Notes under the pieces: model-generated
Told to the model about the DNA's origin: nothing
The model's database searches: none
The model's input: only the letters and a program-made list of their open reading frames with translations
NCBI GenBank assembly: GCA_002082585.1
Contig: CP020563.1
Coordinates: 3,466,001-3,530,000, forward strand
Direction: 5' to 3'
Source: Kitasatospora albolonga
GTDB lineage: Bacteria > Actinomycetota > Actinomycetes > Streptomycetales > Streptomycetaceae
DNA length: 64,000 nt
Shown: in pieces, positions 44,749 to 53,177 of the stretch
Layout: every line of letters starts with the position of its first letter
Position numbering within the stretch: position 1 is the first letter of the stretch
Program-made: the position numbers and the translations under genes

Positions 44749-45310
44749 CCTTGGATGCTCCATTTCGTCACTACGGCGCCGGGCGCGGTGCCACGGCTGG
44801 GCCGGATCGGGAGGGCGCAGCGGGCGGCGACCGCGTGGAGCGGGCAGCTGCGAACCGCCGTAATCGTATGGCAACCGGGGGCCTGCCCGGCGAGGCGTTT
44901 ATCCCTCGGACGGGCGGGGCCTTGCTCCTCGGACGAGTGGGGGCCTCACTCCTTGGACGGGCGAGGTGGGGCGCCTTGTCCCTCGGGTTATCCCTCGGGC
45001 AGGCGACAGCGGGCGTCGGGTTGGGCCGTTCGGTGGGAATCGGCTTCGGGGGGCGGGGGTCTCGCTGCCCTTCGCGGGGGTGGAATCACCGGTGGGGCAG
45101 CGGCGCCCAGGGGCACGATATTCCCTTCAACTTGCCTCTACCTCCACCTAGTTGAGGGTTTATCTACGCGCGGAGCATCCACCCCCGATCGATCATCCGG
45201 GCATATCAGACGACTTCTCGCACGGGCATTACCGGCGGGTACCGCGAGCTGCTAGACACGGCATCGCTCCCTTCACCCCCCACCCCCCACACTTCGAAGG
45301 ATCGGCAGCC
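44749..45310. other. Divergent intergenic region between metG and SGNH esterase gene
   Basis: About 560 bases. 44890-45010 contains imperfect repeats built on CTCGGACGGGCGGG and CCCTCGG. 45115-45180 is AT-richer and holds the likely esterase promoter. No coding frame is convincing. Confidence 0.5.
44890..45010. repeat. Imperfect ~27-base repeats upstream of metG
   Basis: Four degenerate units on the plus strand contain CCTCGGACGGGCGGGGCC or variants, spaced 25-30 bases. They lie about 140-260 bases upstream of the metG start. Could be a leader structure or non-functional duplication. Confidence 0.45.
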
Positions 45311-46117
45311 ATGTCCGTACGCAGAATCTGGGCATCCCTCTCCACCCTCGCACTCGCCGCCGTGGCCGCTCTCGGTGTCGCCGGTACCGCCGTCGCGGCG
45401 GACTCGGCATCGGCGGGCGGGTATGTCGCGCTCGGCGACTCCTACTCCTCCGGCGTCGGCGCCGGGAACTACCTCCCCGACAGCGGCGACTGCCGACGCA
45501 GCGCCAACGCCTATCCGCAGCTGTGGGCGGCGGCGAACTCCCCCGCCTCGTTCGCCTTCGTCGCCTGCTCGGGCGCGACCACCGCCTCCGTCGCCAGTGG
45601 CCAGCTCGGGGCGCTGAACGCGTCCACCGCGCTGGTCAGCGTGACGGCCGGAGGCAACGACGTCGGGTTCGCCTCTGTCATGCAGGACTGCGTGCTGGGC
45701 AGCGAGGCCACCTGCCTCAGCAGCGTCAACGCCGCCGTCGAGAAAATGAACAACTCCCTGCCGGGCAGCCTCGATGCGCTGTACGGGAGCATCCGCGCCG
45801 GAGCCCCCGCCGCCCAGGTCGTCGTCCTCGGATACCCCCGCTTCTACCAGCTCTCGGGCAGCTGCATCGCGGGGCTGACCGAGGCCGAGCGGGCCGCGAT
45901 CAACGACGCGTCGGACGTACTGAACGGGGTCCTCGCCAAGCGGGCCGCCGATGCCGGGTTCACCTTCTCCAGCGTCGTCGACGAGTTCACCGGGCATGAG
46001 CTGTGCTCCGGCGACCCCTGGCTCCACAGCGTGACCGTTCCCGTCCAGAACTCCTACCACCCCACGACCGCGGGCCAGTCGGGCGGCTACCTGCCCGCCT
46101 TCCGGTCGGCGGTGTAG
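45311..46117 (+). CDS. Secreted SGNH/GDSL esterase (lipase)
   Basis: A 268-residue secreted hydrolase. The signal peptide (RRIWASLSTLALAAVAALG) ends near AVAA at residue 30. The nucleophile is Ser44 in GDSYSSGVGAGNYLP. TAGGNDVGF supplies the block III Asn, and SYHPTTAGQ the catalytic His. Paired cysteines suggest three disulfides. It closely resembles Streptomyces extracellular lipases such as S. rimosus lipase and the S. coelicolor enzyme. ATG 45311 with AAGGA upstream. A hairpin terminates it. Confidence 0.93.
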   Translation: MSVRRIWASLSTLALAAVAALGVAGTAVAADSASAGGYVALGDSYSSGVGAGNYLPDSGDCRRSANAYPQLWAAANSPASFAFVACSGATTASVASGQLGALNASTALVSVTAGGNDVGFASVMQDCVLGSEATCLSSVNAAVEKMNNSLPGSLDALYGSIRAGAPAAQVVVLGYPRFYQLSGSCIAGLTEAERAAINDASDVLNGVLAKRAADAGFTFSSVVDEFTGHELCSGDPWLHSVTVPVQNSYHPTTAGQSGGYLPAFRSAV

Positions 46118-46153
46118 CAGACGAAGACGCGCGTACGCGTACGGAGTACGGGG

Positions 46154-46184
46154 GCGGCTCACCGGGGGATGGCCGGTGAGCCGC
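46154..46184. terminator. Bidirectional terminator hairpin
   Basis: GCGGCTCACCGG at 46154-46165 pairs perfectly with 46173-46184 around a 7-base loop, between the esterase and the convergent SnoaL-like gene. Confidence 0.8.
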
Positions 46185-46242
46185 TCGCGCGTGTGACGGA
46201 GCCCGGTGGGGCGGTAAGTCGGCTGGGCGGTGGGACGGTGGG

Positions 46243-46653
46243 TCAGTAACGCTCCACCAAGTGCTCGCGGCCCGCCGGGGGTTCGTACGACTCCGGCCAG
46301 AAGTCCGTGACCCCGTCGATCAGGCCCTGCTCGTCGAAGGTGAAGAAGTGGATCGCGTGCAGCTGCTCCGGGCCGACCGTGACCTCGGTCCGCGCGGCGG
46401 CCTGCCGGCCCTCCGCGTCGGCGACGATCCGCTCGATCCGTACGTGCCAGTCGCCCGGATACTCCTGGTTGAACCGGAGATAGCGCTCCTTGCCGTGGAT
46501 GCGCTCCCGGGTCTGCGGCAGCTCGTACACCACGTCGTCGGCGAGGGTCGCCGCGAAGGCGTCCCAGTCGCGGGTGTCGGCCGTCGCCCAATACGCTTCC
46601 ACCGCCGTGCGCAGGGCGCGCGCGCCGATGGTTTTGCCCGTCGTCTCGGTCAT
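46243..46653 (-). CDS. SnoaL/NTF2-like nuclear transport factor 2 family protein
   Basis: A 136-residue small cone-fold protein: VEAYWATADTRDWDAFAATL, DDVVYELPQTRERIHG, and HAIHFFTFDEQGLIDGVTDFW. Members are isomerases, cyclases or ligand-binding proteins. The ATG at 46653 lies at the base of a small GGGGACA/TGTCCCC hairpin, which may hide the ribosome site. Function unknown. It is transcribed toward the esterase terminator. Confidence 0.85.
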   Translation of the reverse strand: MTETTGKTIGARALRTAVEAYWATADTRDWDAFAATLADDVVYELPQTRERIHGKERYLRFNQEYPGDWHVRIERIVADAEGRQAAARTEVTVGPEQLHAIHFFTFDEQGLIDGVTDFWPESYEPPAGREHLVERY

Positions 46654-46717
46654 GGGGACAAGTCTGTCCCCCACCACTGACAATCGCCCGCAGAACCGCG
46701 CTGACCTGCCCTGATGC

Positions 46718-47554
46718 CTAACGCACCGACGGGCGCGACGCCTTGAGCGAGTACATCAGCGGGATGCGCGGCCGGTCCGCCGGGAAGCGGTAGTGACCGT
46801 CCGGATGGCGCTCCAGCGTGCCGAAGCGCGGGAAGAGCGACATATCGTGCTCGTGGAGAAACTCGATCCGCAGACCGGCCGCCGCGAGCGCCGTCACCAC
46901 CTCCCCCACCGGGTGCTGCCACTCGACGCTGCGGTTGTGCACGGTCGGCGCGTCGAAGTCGGCGTACGTCCCGGGCGTCTCGTCCACCCATGCCTCACGG
47001 CTGAAGTAGTCGTGCGTGACGACCGAGCCGGTCCCGTCGTCCAGCGTGTCGGTCAGGGGGTGGAACTCCGCCAGGTAGAGGAAGCCGCCGGGCGCGACCA
47101 GCGAGGCCGCCGTCTCGGCCCAGCGCTCCATGTCGGGCAGCCAGTTCAGCGCGCCGACGCCCGTGTAGACGATGTCGTACGAGGAGTCGGGGACGGCCGT
47201 CGGGGCGTCGTACACATCGGCCGCCACGAACGCCGCGCGGTCGGGGCCCAGGCCCAGCGATTCCGCGAGGCCCCGGGCGGTCTCCACGGCGGGCTCCGAG
47301 AAGTCCAGGCCCACCACCTGCGCGGCGCCGTGCCGCGCCCAGGACAGGGTGTCCAGGCCGATGTGGCACTGGAGGTGCAGCAGGGTCTTTCCGGTGACGT
47401 CACCGACCTCCGCCAGCTCGAACGGGCGCAGGGCGTCCTTCCCCGCCCGGAACGCCTCCAGGCCATAGAAGTCGCTCGCCGCGTGTATCGGGACCCGCTC
47501 GTCCCAGCGTGCACGGTTGGCGTCCTGCCAGTCGTCCGGAGTCGGGGAGTACAT
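46718..47554 (-). CDS. Class I SAM-dependent methyltransferase
   Basis: About 278 residues. Motif I LLHLQCHIGLDTLSW, then VVGLDFSEPAVETARGLA and YDIVYTGVGALNWLP, show a UbiE-type small-molecule methyltransferase. I start at ATG 47554 (MYSPTPDDWQDAN); a GTG at 47602 would add 16 residues. Substrate unknown. Divergent from the S9 peptidase. Confidence 0.88.
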   Translation of the reverse strand: MYSPTPDDWQDANRARWDERVPIHAASDFYGLEAFRAGKDALRPFELAEVGDVTGKTLLHLQCHIGLDTLSWARHGAAQVVGLDFSEPAVETARGLAESLGLGPDRAAFVAADVYDAPTAVPDSSYDIVYTGVGALNWLPDMERWAETAASLVAPGGFLYLAEFHPLTDTLDDGTGSVVTHDYFSREAWVDETPGTYADFDAPTVHNRSVEWQHPVGEVVTALAAAGLRIEFLHEHDMSLFPRFGTLERHPDGHYRFPADRPRIPLMYSLKASRPSVR

Positions 47555-47707
47555 ATCCGGAAAGTTACCCACGGGACGGGAAGGGCGCGAGCGGTTATCC
47601 ACAGGCGGAGGGGCCCGGTCATATCGCGGAGGGTCCGGTCATATCTTCGTAAGGGGGTTGTGGACGGGCTGCTCCGGTCGGGCGGGGGATCGGGTTGGAT
47701 GGAGGGC

Positions 47708-49546
47708 ATGAGCGAATCAGAGAACGTCTCGACCATGCCGGAGTGGGAGCAGCGATTCCGCGCACCCAGGGTGTCCCTGCCCGACTGGGCCGAGGACGCG
47801 CCGGACCGCTCGCTCTTCGTCTCCAACGTCACCGGGACCTACGAGCTATACGCGTGGGACCGGTCGAACGGGCGGCAGCGCCAGGTGACCGACCGGCCCA
47901 ACGGGACCACCGACGGTGTGCTGACGCCGGACGGTGAGGCGATCTGGTGGTTCAGCGACACCGACGGCGACGAGTTCGGTGTGTGGATGCGCCAGCCCTT
48001 CGGGGGCGGCGAGGACGAGCCCGCCGCCCCGGGGCTCGCCCCCTCGTATCCGGCGGGCCTCGCCATCGGGCGGGACGGGGCCGCCGTGATCGGCCGCTCC
48101 ACCGACGAGGACGGGACGACCGTCCACCTCGTACCGGCGCCCGGCGGCGGCGAGGCCGTCGAGATCTACCGGCACCGGGAGTCCGCGGGCGTCGGGGACC
48201 TCTCCCACGACGGGACGCTCATCGCCCTGGAGCACACCGAGCACGGCGACGCCATGCACTCCGCGCTCCGCGTGGTGCGCCCCGACGGCTCCACGGTGGC
48301 CGAGCTGGACGACACCGAGGGCGGCACCAAGGAGCTCGGGCTCGCCGTCCTGGGCTTCGCGCCGGTGGCCGGTGACACCCGGCTCCTCGTCGGGCACCAG
48401 CGCCGGGGCCGCTGGGAGCCGATGATCTGGGACCCGGTCGCGGGCACGGAGACCCCGCTCCCCGTCGAGCTGCCCGGTGACGTGGGCGCCGAGTGGTATC
48501 CGGACGGCTCCGCCCTGCTCATCGAGCACAGCTTCGAGGCCCGCAGCGAGCTGTGGCGGTACGAGCCGGGGGCCGCGGCGCCCGTGCGGGTGGAGACCCC
48601 CGCCGGGACGGTCTCCGGTGCCACGGCCCGGCCCGACGGCACCGTGGAGTACCTCTGGTCCTCGGCCGCGCAGCCGCCCGTGGTGCGGTCGACCAGCGGT
48701 GCGGTGGTCCTGGACCCGCCGGGCGCCAAGGCCCCGCCCTCGGTGCCCGTGGAGGACGTGTGGGTGGAGGGGCCCGGCGGCCGTATCCACGCCCTCGTGC
48801 AGCGGCCCGCCACCGGGGACGGGCCCTTCCCCACCGTCTTCGACATCCACGGCGGCCCGACCTGGCACGACAGCGACGCCTTCGCCTCCGGCCCGGCGGC
48901 CTGGGTCGACCACGGCTTCGCCGTCGTACGGGTCAACTACCGCGGCTCCACCGGTTACGGCCGCGCCTGGACGGACGCGCTCAAGCACCGGGTCGGCCTG
49001 ATCGAGCTGGAGGACATCGCGGCCGTACGGGAGTGGTCGGTCGCCTCCGGGCTCGCGGACCCGGAGCGGCTGGTCCTCGCCGGGGGCTCCTGGGGCGGCT
49101 ATCTGACCCTGCTCGGCCTCGGCACCCAGCCCGACGCCTGGGCGCTGGGGCTGGCGGCGGTGCCGGTCGCGGACTACGTCACGGCGTACCACGACGAGAT
49201 GGAGGCCCTGAAGGCAATGGACCGCACGCTGCTGGGCGGCACGCCGGAGGAGGTGCCGGAGCGGTTCGAGGCATCGTCGCCGCTGACGTACGTCGACGCG
49301 GTGCGCGCCCCCGTCTACATCTCGGCAGGCGTCAACGATCCGCGCTGCCCCATCCGTCAGGTGGAGAACTACGTCGACCGGCTGGCGGCGCGCGGCGCGG
49401 TGCACGAGGTCTACCGGTACGACGCCGGGCACGGCTCGCTCGTGGTCGAGGAGCGCATCAAGCAGGTGCGGCTGGAGCTGGAGTTCGCCCTGAAGCACCT
49501 GGGGGGCGGCGACGTCCAGGGAAGGGGCGGCGTGCCGGAGGCGTAA
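47708..49546 (+). CDS. S9 family prolyl oligopeptidase-like peptidase
   Basis: A 612-residue serine peptidase. The N-terminal 350 residues form a beta-propeller (repeated segments such as DRSNGRQRQVTDRPNG). The C-terminal alpha/beta hydrolase domain has FDIHGGPTW, Ser461 in GGSWGGY, Asp in GVNDPRCP and His in DAGHGS, giving the acylaminoacyl-peptidase triad. ATG 47708 is chosen; ATG 47699 with GGGGGA upstream is an alternative. Probably cytoplasmic. Confidence 0.9.
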   Translation: MSESENVSTMPEWEQRFRAPRVSLPDWAEDAPDRSLFVSNVTGTYELYAWDRSNGRQRQVTDRPNGTTDGVLTPDGEAIWWFSDTDGDEFGVWMRQPFGGGEDEPAAPGLAPSYPAGLAIGRDGAAVIGRSTDEDGTTVHLVPAPGGGEAVEIYRHRESAGVGDLSHDGTLIALEHTEHGDAMHSALRVVRPDGSTVAELDDTEGGTKELGLAVLGFAPVAGDTRLLVGHQRRGRWEPMIWDPVAGTETPLPVELPGDVGAEWYPDGSALLIEHSFEARSELWRYEPGAAAPVRVETPAGTVSGATARPDGTVEYLWSSAAQPPVVRSTSGAVVLDPPGAKAPPSVPVEDVWVEGPGGRIHALVQRPATGDGPFPTVFDIHGGPTWHDSDAFASGPAAWVDHGFAVVRVNYRGSTGYGRAWTDALKHRVGLIELEDIAAVREWSVASGLADPERLVLAGGSWGGYLTLLGLGTQPDAWALGLAAVPVADYVTAYHDEMEALKAMDRTLLGGTPEEVPERFEASSPLTYVDAVRAPVYISAGVNDPRCPIRQVENYVDRLAARGAVHEVYRYDAGHGSLVVEERIKQVRLELEFALKHLGGGDVQGRGGVPEA

Positions 49547-49608
49547 GAGGCGGATAAAGGGGCGACCCCGCTCCGGAGGGCCGGAGCGGGGAACCGTACC
49601 TTGGAGGG

Positions 49609-50538
49609 GTGTACCGGTTCCTGCTGACCCCGCGATGGTGGGGGATCAACCTCTTCGTCGTGCTGGCCATCCCGTTCTGCGTGTTCATGGGCACCTGGCA
49701 GCTCGGCCGCTTCGAGGACCGTGTGCAGTCGCACGAACAGGCGACGAAGCAGCCCGATCCGAGCACCCGGGCCGCCGAACCCCTGGACGAGCTGCTGCCC
49801 GTCGACAAGGTCACCTCCGGCCGTCCCGCCATCGCGACCGGGACGTACGCCGACCAGTTCCTGGTCCCCGGCCGTGAGCTGGACGACCGGCAGGGCTTCT
49901 ACGTCCTGAACCTCCTGCGCACCGACAGCGGCAAGGCCCTGCCCGTCGTACGCGGCTGGCTGCCCGGCACCGCGGGCAGCGTCCCCGTACCGGCCGCGCC
50001 GGAGGGCGAGGTCACGGTGACCGGGGACCTTCAGGCATCCGAGAACGTGAACAGCAACGGCGTGAACTCCCGGGGCGGGCTCCCCGAGGGCCAGCTCGGC
50101 ATGATCAGCGCCGCGACCCTGGTGAACCTGGTCGACTACGACGTGTACGACGCCTGGGTGACGCTTCCGGAGACGGAGGCGGGCGGTACGGGCGGCGCGA
50201 TGAAGCCGGTGCCCGCCGCCGCTCCGCAGGGCAGCGGCCTGGACCTCAAGGCGTTCCAGAACCTCGGGTACACGGGCGAGTGGTTCGTCTTCGCGGGCTT
50301 CGTGCTCTTCATGTGGTTCCGGCTCGTCCGCCGCGAGGCCGAGACCGCCCGCGATGTCGCTCTCGGGCTGGTCGCGGAGGACGCGAGCGCGGAGAGCGCC
50401 GACGCGGAGAGCGCTGGTGCCGACGCGGGTGCCTCGGAGCGCCTGGACTCTTCGGAGGCCCCGGAGTCCCCGGAGGTCCCGAAGCCGACGGAGACCGTCC
50501 CGGCCGCGGAGCCCTCGGAGACCGCGAACCGTCCGTAG
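49609..50538 (+). CDS. SURF1-family cytochrome oxidase biogenesis protein
   Basis: A 309-residue SURF1-like protein. A TM near residues 13-31 (NLFVVLAIPFCVFMGTWQLGRF) and a C-terminal TM (WFVFAGFVLFMWFRLV) flank the extracytoplasmic beta domain with RGWLPG and YDAWVTLPE. It assists haem-copper oxidase assembly. The C-terminal 70 residues are an added acidic tail (SAESADAESAGADAG). GTG start with GGAGGG upstream. Confidence 0.88.
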   Translation: MYRFLLTPRWWGINLFVVLAIPFCVFMGTWQLGRFEDRVQSHEQATKQPDPSTRAAEPLDELLPVDKVTSGRPAIATGTYADQFLVPGRELDDRQGFYVLNLLRTDSGKALPVVRGWLPGTAGSVPVPAAPEGEVTVTGDLQASENVNSNGVNSRGGLPEGQLGMISAATLVNLVDYDVYDAWVTLPETEAGGTGGAMKPVPAAAPQGSGLDLKAFQNLGYTGEWFVFAGFVLFMWFRLVRREAETARDVALGLVAEDASAESADAESAGADAGASERLDSSEAPESPEVPKPTETVPAAEPSETANRP

Positions 50539-50546
50539 CCCTGGCC

Positions 50547-50607
50547 CTAGGGCGCGTCCGGCGGATCTTGACCGGGTCCGCGTCCTGATCCGCCGGACAC
50601 GCCCTAG
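50547..50607. terminator. Long inverted repeat terminator after SURF1 gene
   Basis: 21-base arms at 50547-50567 and 50587-50607 pair with one mismatch, separated by 19 bases. The arm word AGGGCG-CGTCCGGCGGATC is a recurring intergenic inverted-repeat motif I associate with Streptomyces. It ends both SURF1 and the convergent gene. Confidence 0.75.
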
Positions 50608-50682
50608 CCGTCGCCGGTGGCCTCCGGGGCGCCGCCCTCGTACCCCCGTTCCGGTCCGTCCGGTACAGGGGTACGGAACGGT

Positions 50683-52101
50683 CTACGAGGCGGGGAGGAC
50701 GCCCGTCCGGTAGATCGTGCCCGAGCAGGCGTTGTCGATCTTTGTCTCGGCGGTGGGCGCGCCCGTCTCCGGCGTGTGGGTCACCGCGATGCTGCCCTCG
50801 GCCGTGCCCCCGCCGTCCCGGGTCAGCGACTGCGTGTCGGTGCCGGACTGTCCGGAGCCCTCGCCCGTCGTCCCCCCGGTGCCGTCCGGCGAGGGGGTGG
50901 GGCTGGGCGAGGGGGGCGCGGTCGGACAGGTGTCGGCCGGCACCCAGGCGAACTGCACCTCGTACGCCATCGACGGCTTCAGCAGCACCGTGCCCGGCTC
51001 CTGCGAGGGGTCGGGCAGGCCGGGGGCCGCGTCGCCGCCCATGTGCTGCACCACGGTGATCTTGAGCGGGTCGGCCGCGCCGAGGGCGGTGAAGCCGACG
51101 GTGCCGTTGCTGCTGACCGTGCACTCCGCGCCGGACACGTTGGCGATCCTGAAGCTGCCGTACACCGTGCCGTCGGCGCCCGGTGCGCCCGCTCCCGCAG
51201 AGGCGACGCCGAGCTGGCCCGGGTCGCAGACCGGCAGGGAGGCGAGCTCCTCGGGCGGGGGCGTGGAGGCCCCGCCGCCCGTCGTGGCGCCCTCCGGGTC
51301 CTTGTCCGTGCTCGACGAGGGGCTCCGGGAGGGGTCCGGTGCGCCGGAGCCCTGCCGGCTCTCGCGGTCGGTGGGCTTCACGGGCCGGTCGCCCGGCGCC
51401 TCGGGGCCGGGCTCCTCACCGTTGCCGCCCTGGGCCTGCTCGCCGTGACCGGCGATGGCGGGGAGCGCGGTGGAGGGGCCGTCCGAGTCCGCTACATGCA
51501 CGAAGGCCGGGACCGCGGTGCCGATCAGCAGCGCCGCCGCCACCGCGCCGACGGCGGCCTGCCGACGGCGGGCACGGCGGGCGGGCACGGCACGTTGCAG
51601 ATGTTCGAGGGTCCTGTCGGAGGGTTCGAGGCCGCCCACGGCGCCGTGCAGCATCCGGCGCAGGACGACCTCGTCCAGCTCACCGTCACCGCCGGAGCCA
51701 CCGGGTCCGTCGCCGGGCCCACCGCCGGAGCCACCGGGTCCGTCGCCCGGGCCCCGGCCACCGCCCGTACCGGAGCCGTCACCGCTCCCGTGCCCGCCGC
51801 GGCCGCCCGCGAAGAGGTCCGTCAGCGTGCCGGTGAGATCCTCCTCGGCACCTGCCGCCCCTTCCGCCTCGGCACCGCTGCCGCTGCCGCCGTCATCCGT
51901 ACGAGCCCCACGCTCCGCCCGCGCGGATGACGGCCCGGGTTCCCGGCCCTCCTCCTGCTCGGGCTGTCCGCCGTCGCCGTGCGGACCGTCCGGTCGGTCC
52001 GGGTCGGTGTGCGGAGTCTTCTCCGGCCCGTGGTTCACCATTCCGTTTCCCGTCGGGTCGTTCTCGTGCCTGTGCTCGTGGCGGTGCTCGGACCCACTCA
52101 T
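50683..52101 (-). CDS. Sigma-coupled membrane protein with long disordered regions
   Basis: A 472-residue protein coupled to the SigE-family factor by an ATGA overlap, so probably its regulator. The N-terminus is His/Asp/Gly-rich, with GPGDGPGGSGG repeats. LDEVVLRRMLHGAVGGLEPSDRTLEHLQRAVPARRARRRQ lies just before the single TM (AAVGAVAAALLIGTAV), where anti-sigma determinants usually sit. Extracellularly there is a Pro/Ser linker and a DUF4232-like beta domain with CDPGQLG and AECTVSSNGTVGF. Anti-sigma function is inferred from position. Confidence 0.75.
   Translation of the reverse strand: MSGSEHRHEHRHENDPTGNGMVNHGPEKTPHTDPDRPDGPHGDGGQPEQEEGREPGPSSARAERGARTDDGGSGSGAEAEGAAGAEEDLTGTLTDLFAGGRGGHGSGDGSGTGGGRGPGDGPGGSGGGPGDGPGGSGGDGELDEVVLRRMLHGAVGGLEPSDRTLEHLQRAVPARRARRRQAAVGAVAAALLIGTAVPAFVHVADSDGPSTALPAIAGHGEQAQGGNGEEPGPEAPGDRPVKPTDRESRQGSGAPDPSRSPSSSTDKDPEGATTGGGASTPPPEELASLPVCDPGQLGVASAGAGAPGADGTVYGSFRIANVSGAECTVSSNGTVGFTALGAADPLKITVVQHMGGDAAPGLPDPSQEPGTVLLKPSMAYEVQFAWVPADTCPTAPPSPSPTPSPDGTGGTTGEGSGQSGTDTQSLTRDGGGTAEGSIAVTHTPETGAPTAETKIDNACSGTIYRTGVLPAS
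51691..51751. repeat. 33-bp tandem repeat in sigma-coupled gene
   Basis: A 33-base unit at 51691-51723 is repeated for 28 bases from 51724. It encodes GPGDGPGGSGG twice. Expected to vary by slippage. Confidence 0.65.
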
Positions 52102-52760
52102 GCCTGGGCCTCCATCACGACGCGCAGCGCCGCGATACCGCGGGAACCGTACGCCTTCACCGAGCCCAGCGAAACTCCCAGCGTCTCCGCGACCTGGGCC
52201 TCCGTCATGTCCGCGAAGTAGCGCAGCACCAGCACCTCGCGCTGGCGCCGCTGGAGCCCCTTCATGGCCTTGATCAGCGCGTCCCGCTCCAGCTGGTCGT
52301 ACGCGCCCTCCTCCGCGCTCGCCATGTCCGGCATCGGCTTGGAGAGCAGCTTCAGCCCGAGGATGCGGCGGCGGAGCGCCGAGCGCGAGAGGTTGACGAC
52401 GGTCTGGCGGAGGTACGCGAGGGTCTTCTCGGGCTCACGGACGCGGTTGCGCGCGGAGTGCACGCGGATGAACGCCTCCTGCACCACGTCCTCGCAGGAC
52501 GCGGTGTCGTCCAGCAGCAGGGCCGCGAGGCCGAGCAGCGAACGGTAGTGGGCGCGATAGGTCTCGGTGAGGTGGTCGACCGTGGTTCCCGCTGCCACCG
52601 TCTCGTCAGCACTCCCGCGCTGCGAGGGCAGCTGGGCCGGGCGTGCAGCGGGCATGGGCGCGATCACCGGCATGCCGCCGGGCGCGCGGGGCCGCCGGAG
52701 CGGACGCATGCTCGCGCCCCGCAACGGGCCCACCACTGTGATGTCGAGAACCTCTGCCAC
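52098..52760 (-). CDS. SigE-family RNA polymerase sigma factor
   Basis: A 220-residue ECF-like sigma factor of the SigE (SCO-type) family. Region 2 is HYRSLLGLAALLLDD with EDVVQEAFIRVH, and region 4 is LQRRQREVLVLRYF with AETLGVSLGSVKAYGSRG. The first 55 residues are a Pro/Arg-rich extension. Coupled to the downstream membrane protein. Regulon unknown; promoter must lie in 52761-53177. Confidence 0.92.
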   Translation of the reverse strand: MAEVLDITVVGPLRGASMRPLRRPRAPGGMPVIAPMPAARPAQLPSQRGSADETVAAGTTVDHLTETYRAHYRSLLGLAALLLDDTASCEDVVQEAFIRVHSARNRVREPEKTLAYLRQTVVNLSRSALRRRILGLKLLSKPMPDMASAEEGAYDQLERDALIKAMKGLQRRQREVLVLRYFADMTEAQVAETLGVSLGSVKAYGSRGIAALRVVMEAQA

Positions 52761-53177
52761 GCCTGTTGGACACGCTTCCCCCCGTCAGGGTTGTACGCGT
52801 ACGGCGCCACGTTCGACGCTGTGCGACATGCCCTCATACGTACCTGCTCTTCCCCAAATGCCCCGTAAACGCGTCTCACCCCGCAAGAAGTGACGGCTTA
52901 GACGCTGCCCGGCCGACGCGCGGTTGCAGAAGGCCGGGAGTTCATCGTCGGATATGACAACGCCCCAGCTCAAGAGGTTCAGACCAGGTAATTGCTCATA
53001 GGGCGTTCACAGATCCTACAAAACAGGTTCGATCAATACGAAGGCGATACGGAGGCGATACGGAGGCGATCCGGAGACGGTACAGCGGCGGTACGGAAGC
53101 GATCCGAGGGCTATACGGAGCGGTACGAAGGTGATCCGGGCCGATCGGAGCGGGCTCAGGCCCCACTCATGCCCGCC
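52761..53177. other. Intergenic region between sigma gene and asd, with repeats
   Basis: About 417 bases. 52761-52900 holds the sigma promoter. From 53037 to 53150 there is a run of degenerate GGCGATACGGA repeats (separate entry). No reliable coding frame, and no ordinary hairpin after asd was found. Confidence 0.5.
53037..53150. repeat. Degenerate 12-base tandem repeats downstream of asd
   Basis: ACGAAGGCGAT, ACGGAGGCGAT and CCGGAGACGGT words follow with a period near 12 bases, about nine units, decaying toward the end. The first three are nearly identical. They lie just beyond the asd stop on its 3' side, where a terminator would be expected. Confidence 0.7.

Noticed and set aside
42982..45255. 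757-codon plus-strand frame
   Set aside because: Antisense to metG.
44749..45310. T-box leader for metG
   Set aside because: No T-box consensus or specifier stem seen.
53037..53150. CRISPR array
   Set aside because: Units are about 12 bases with no spacers; simple tandem repeat.
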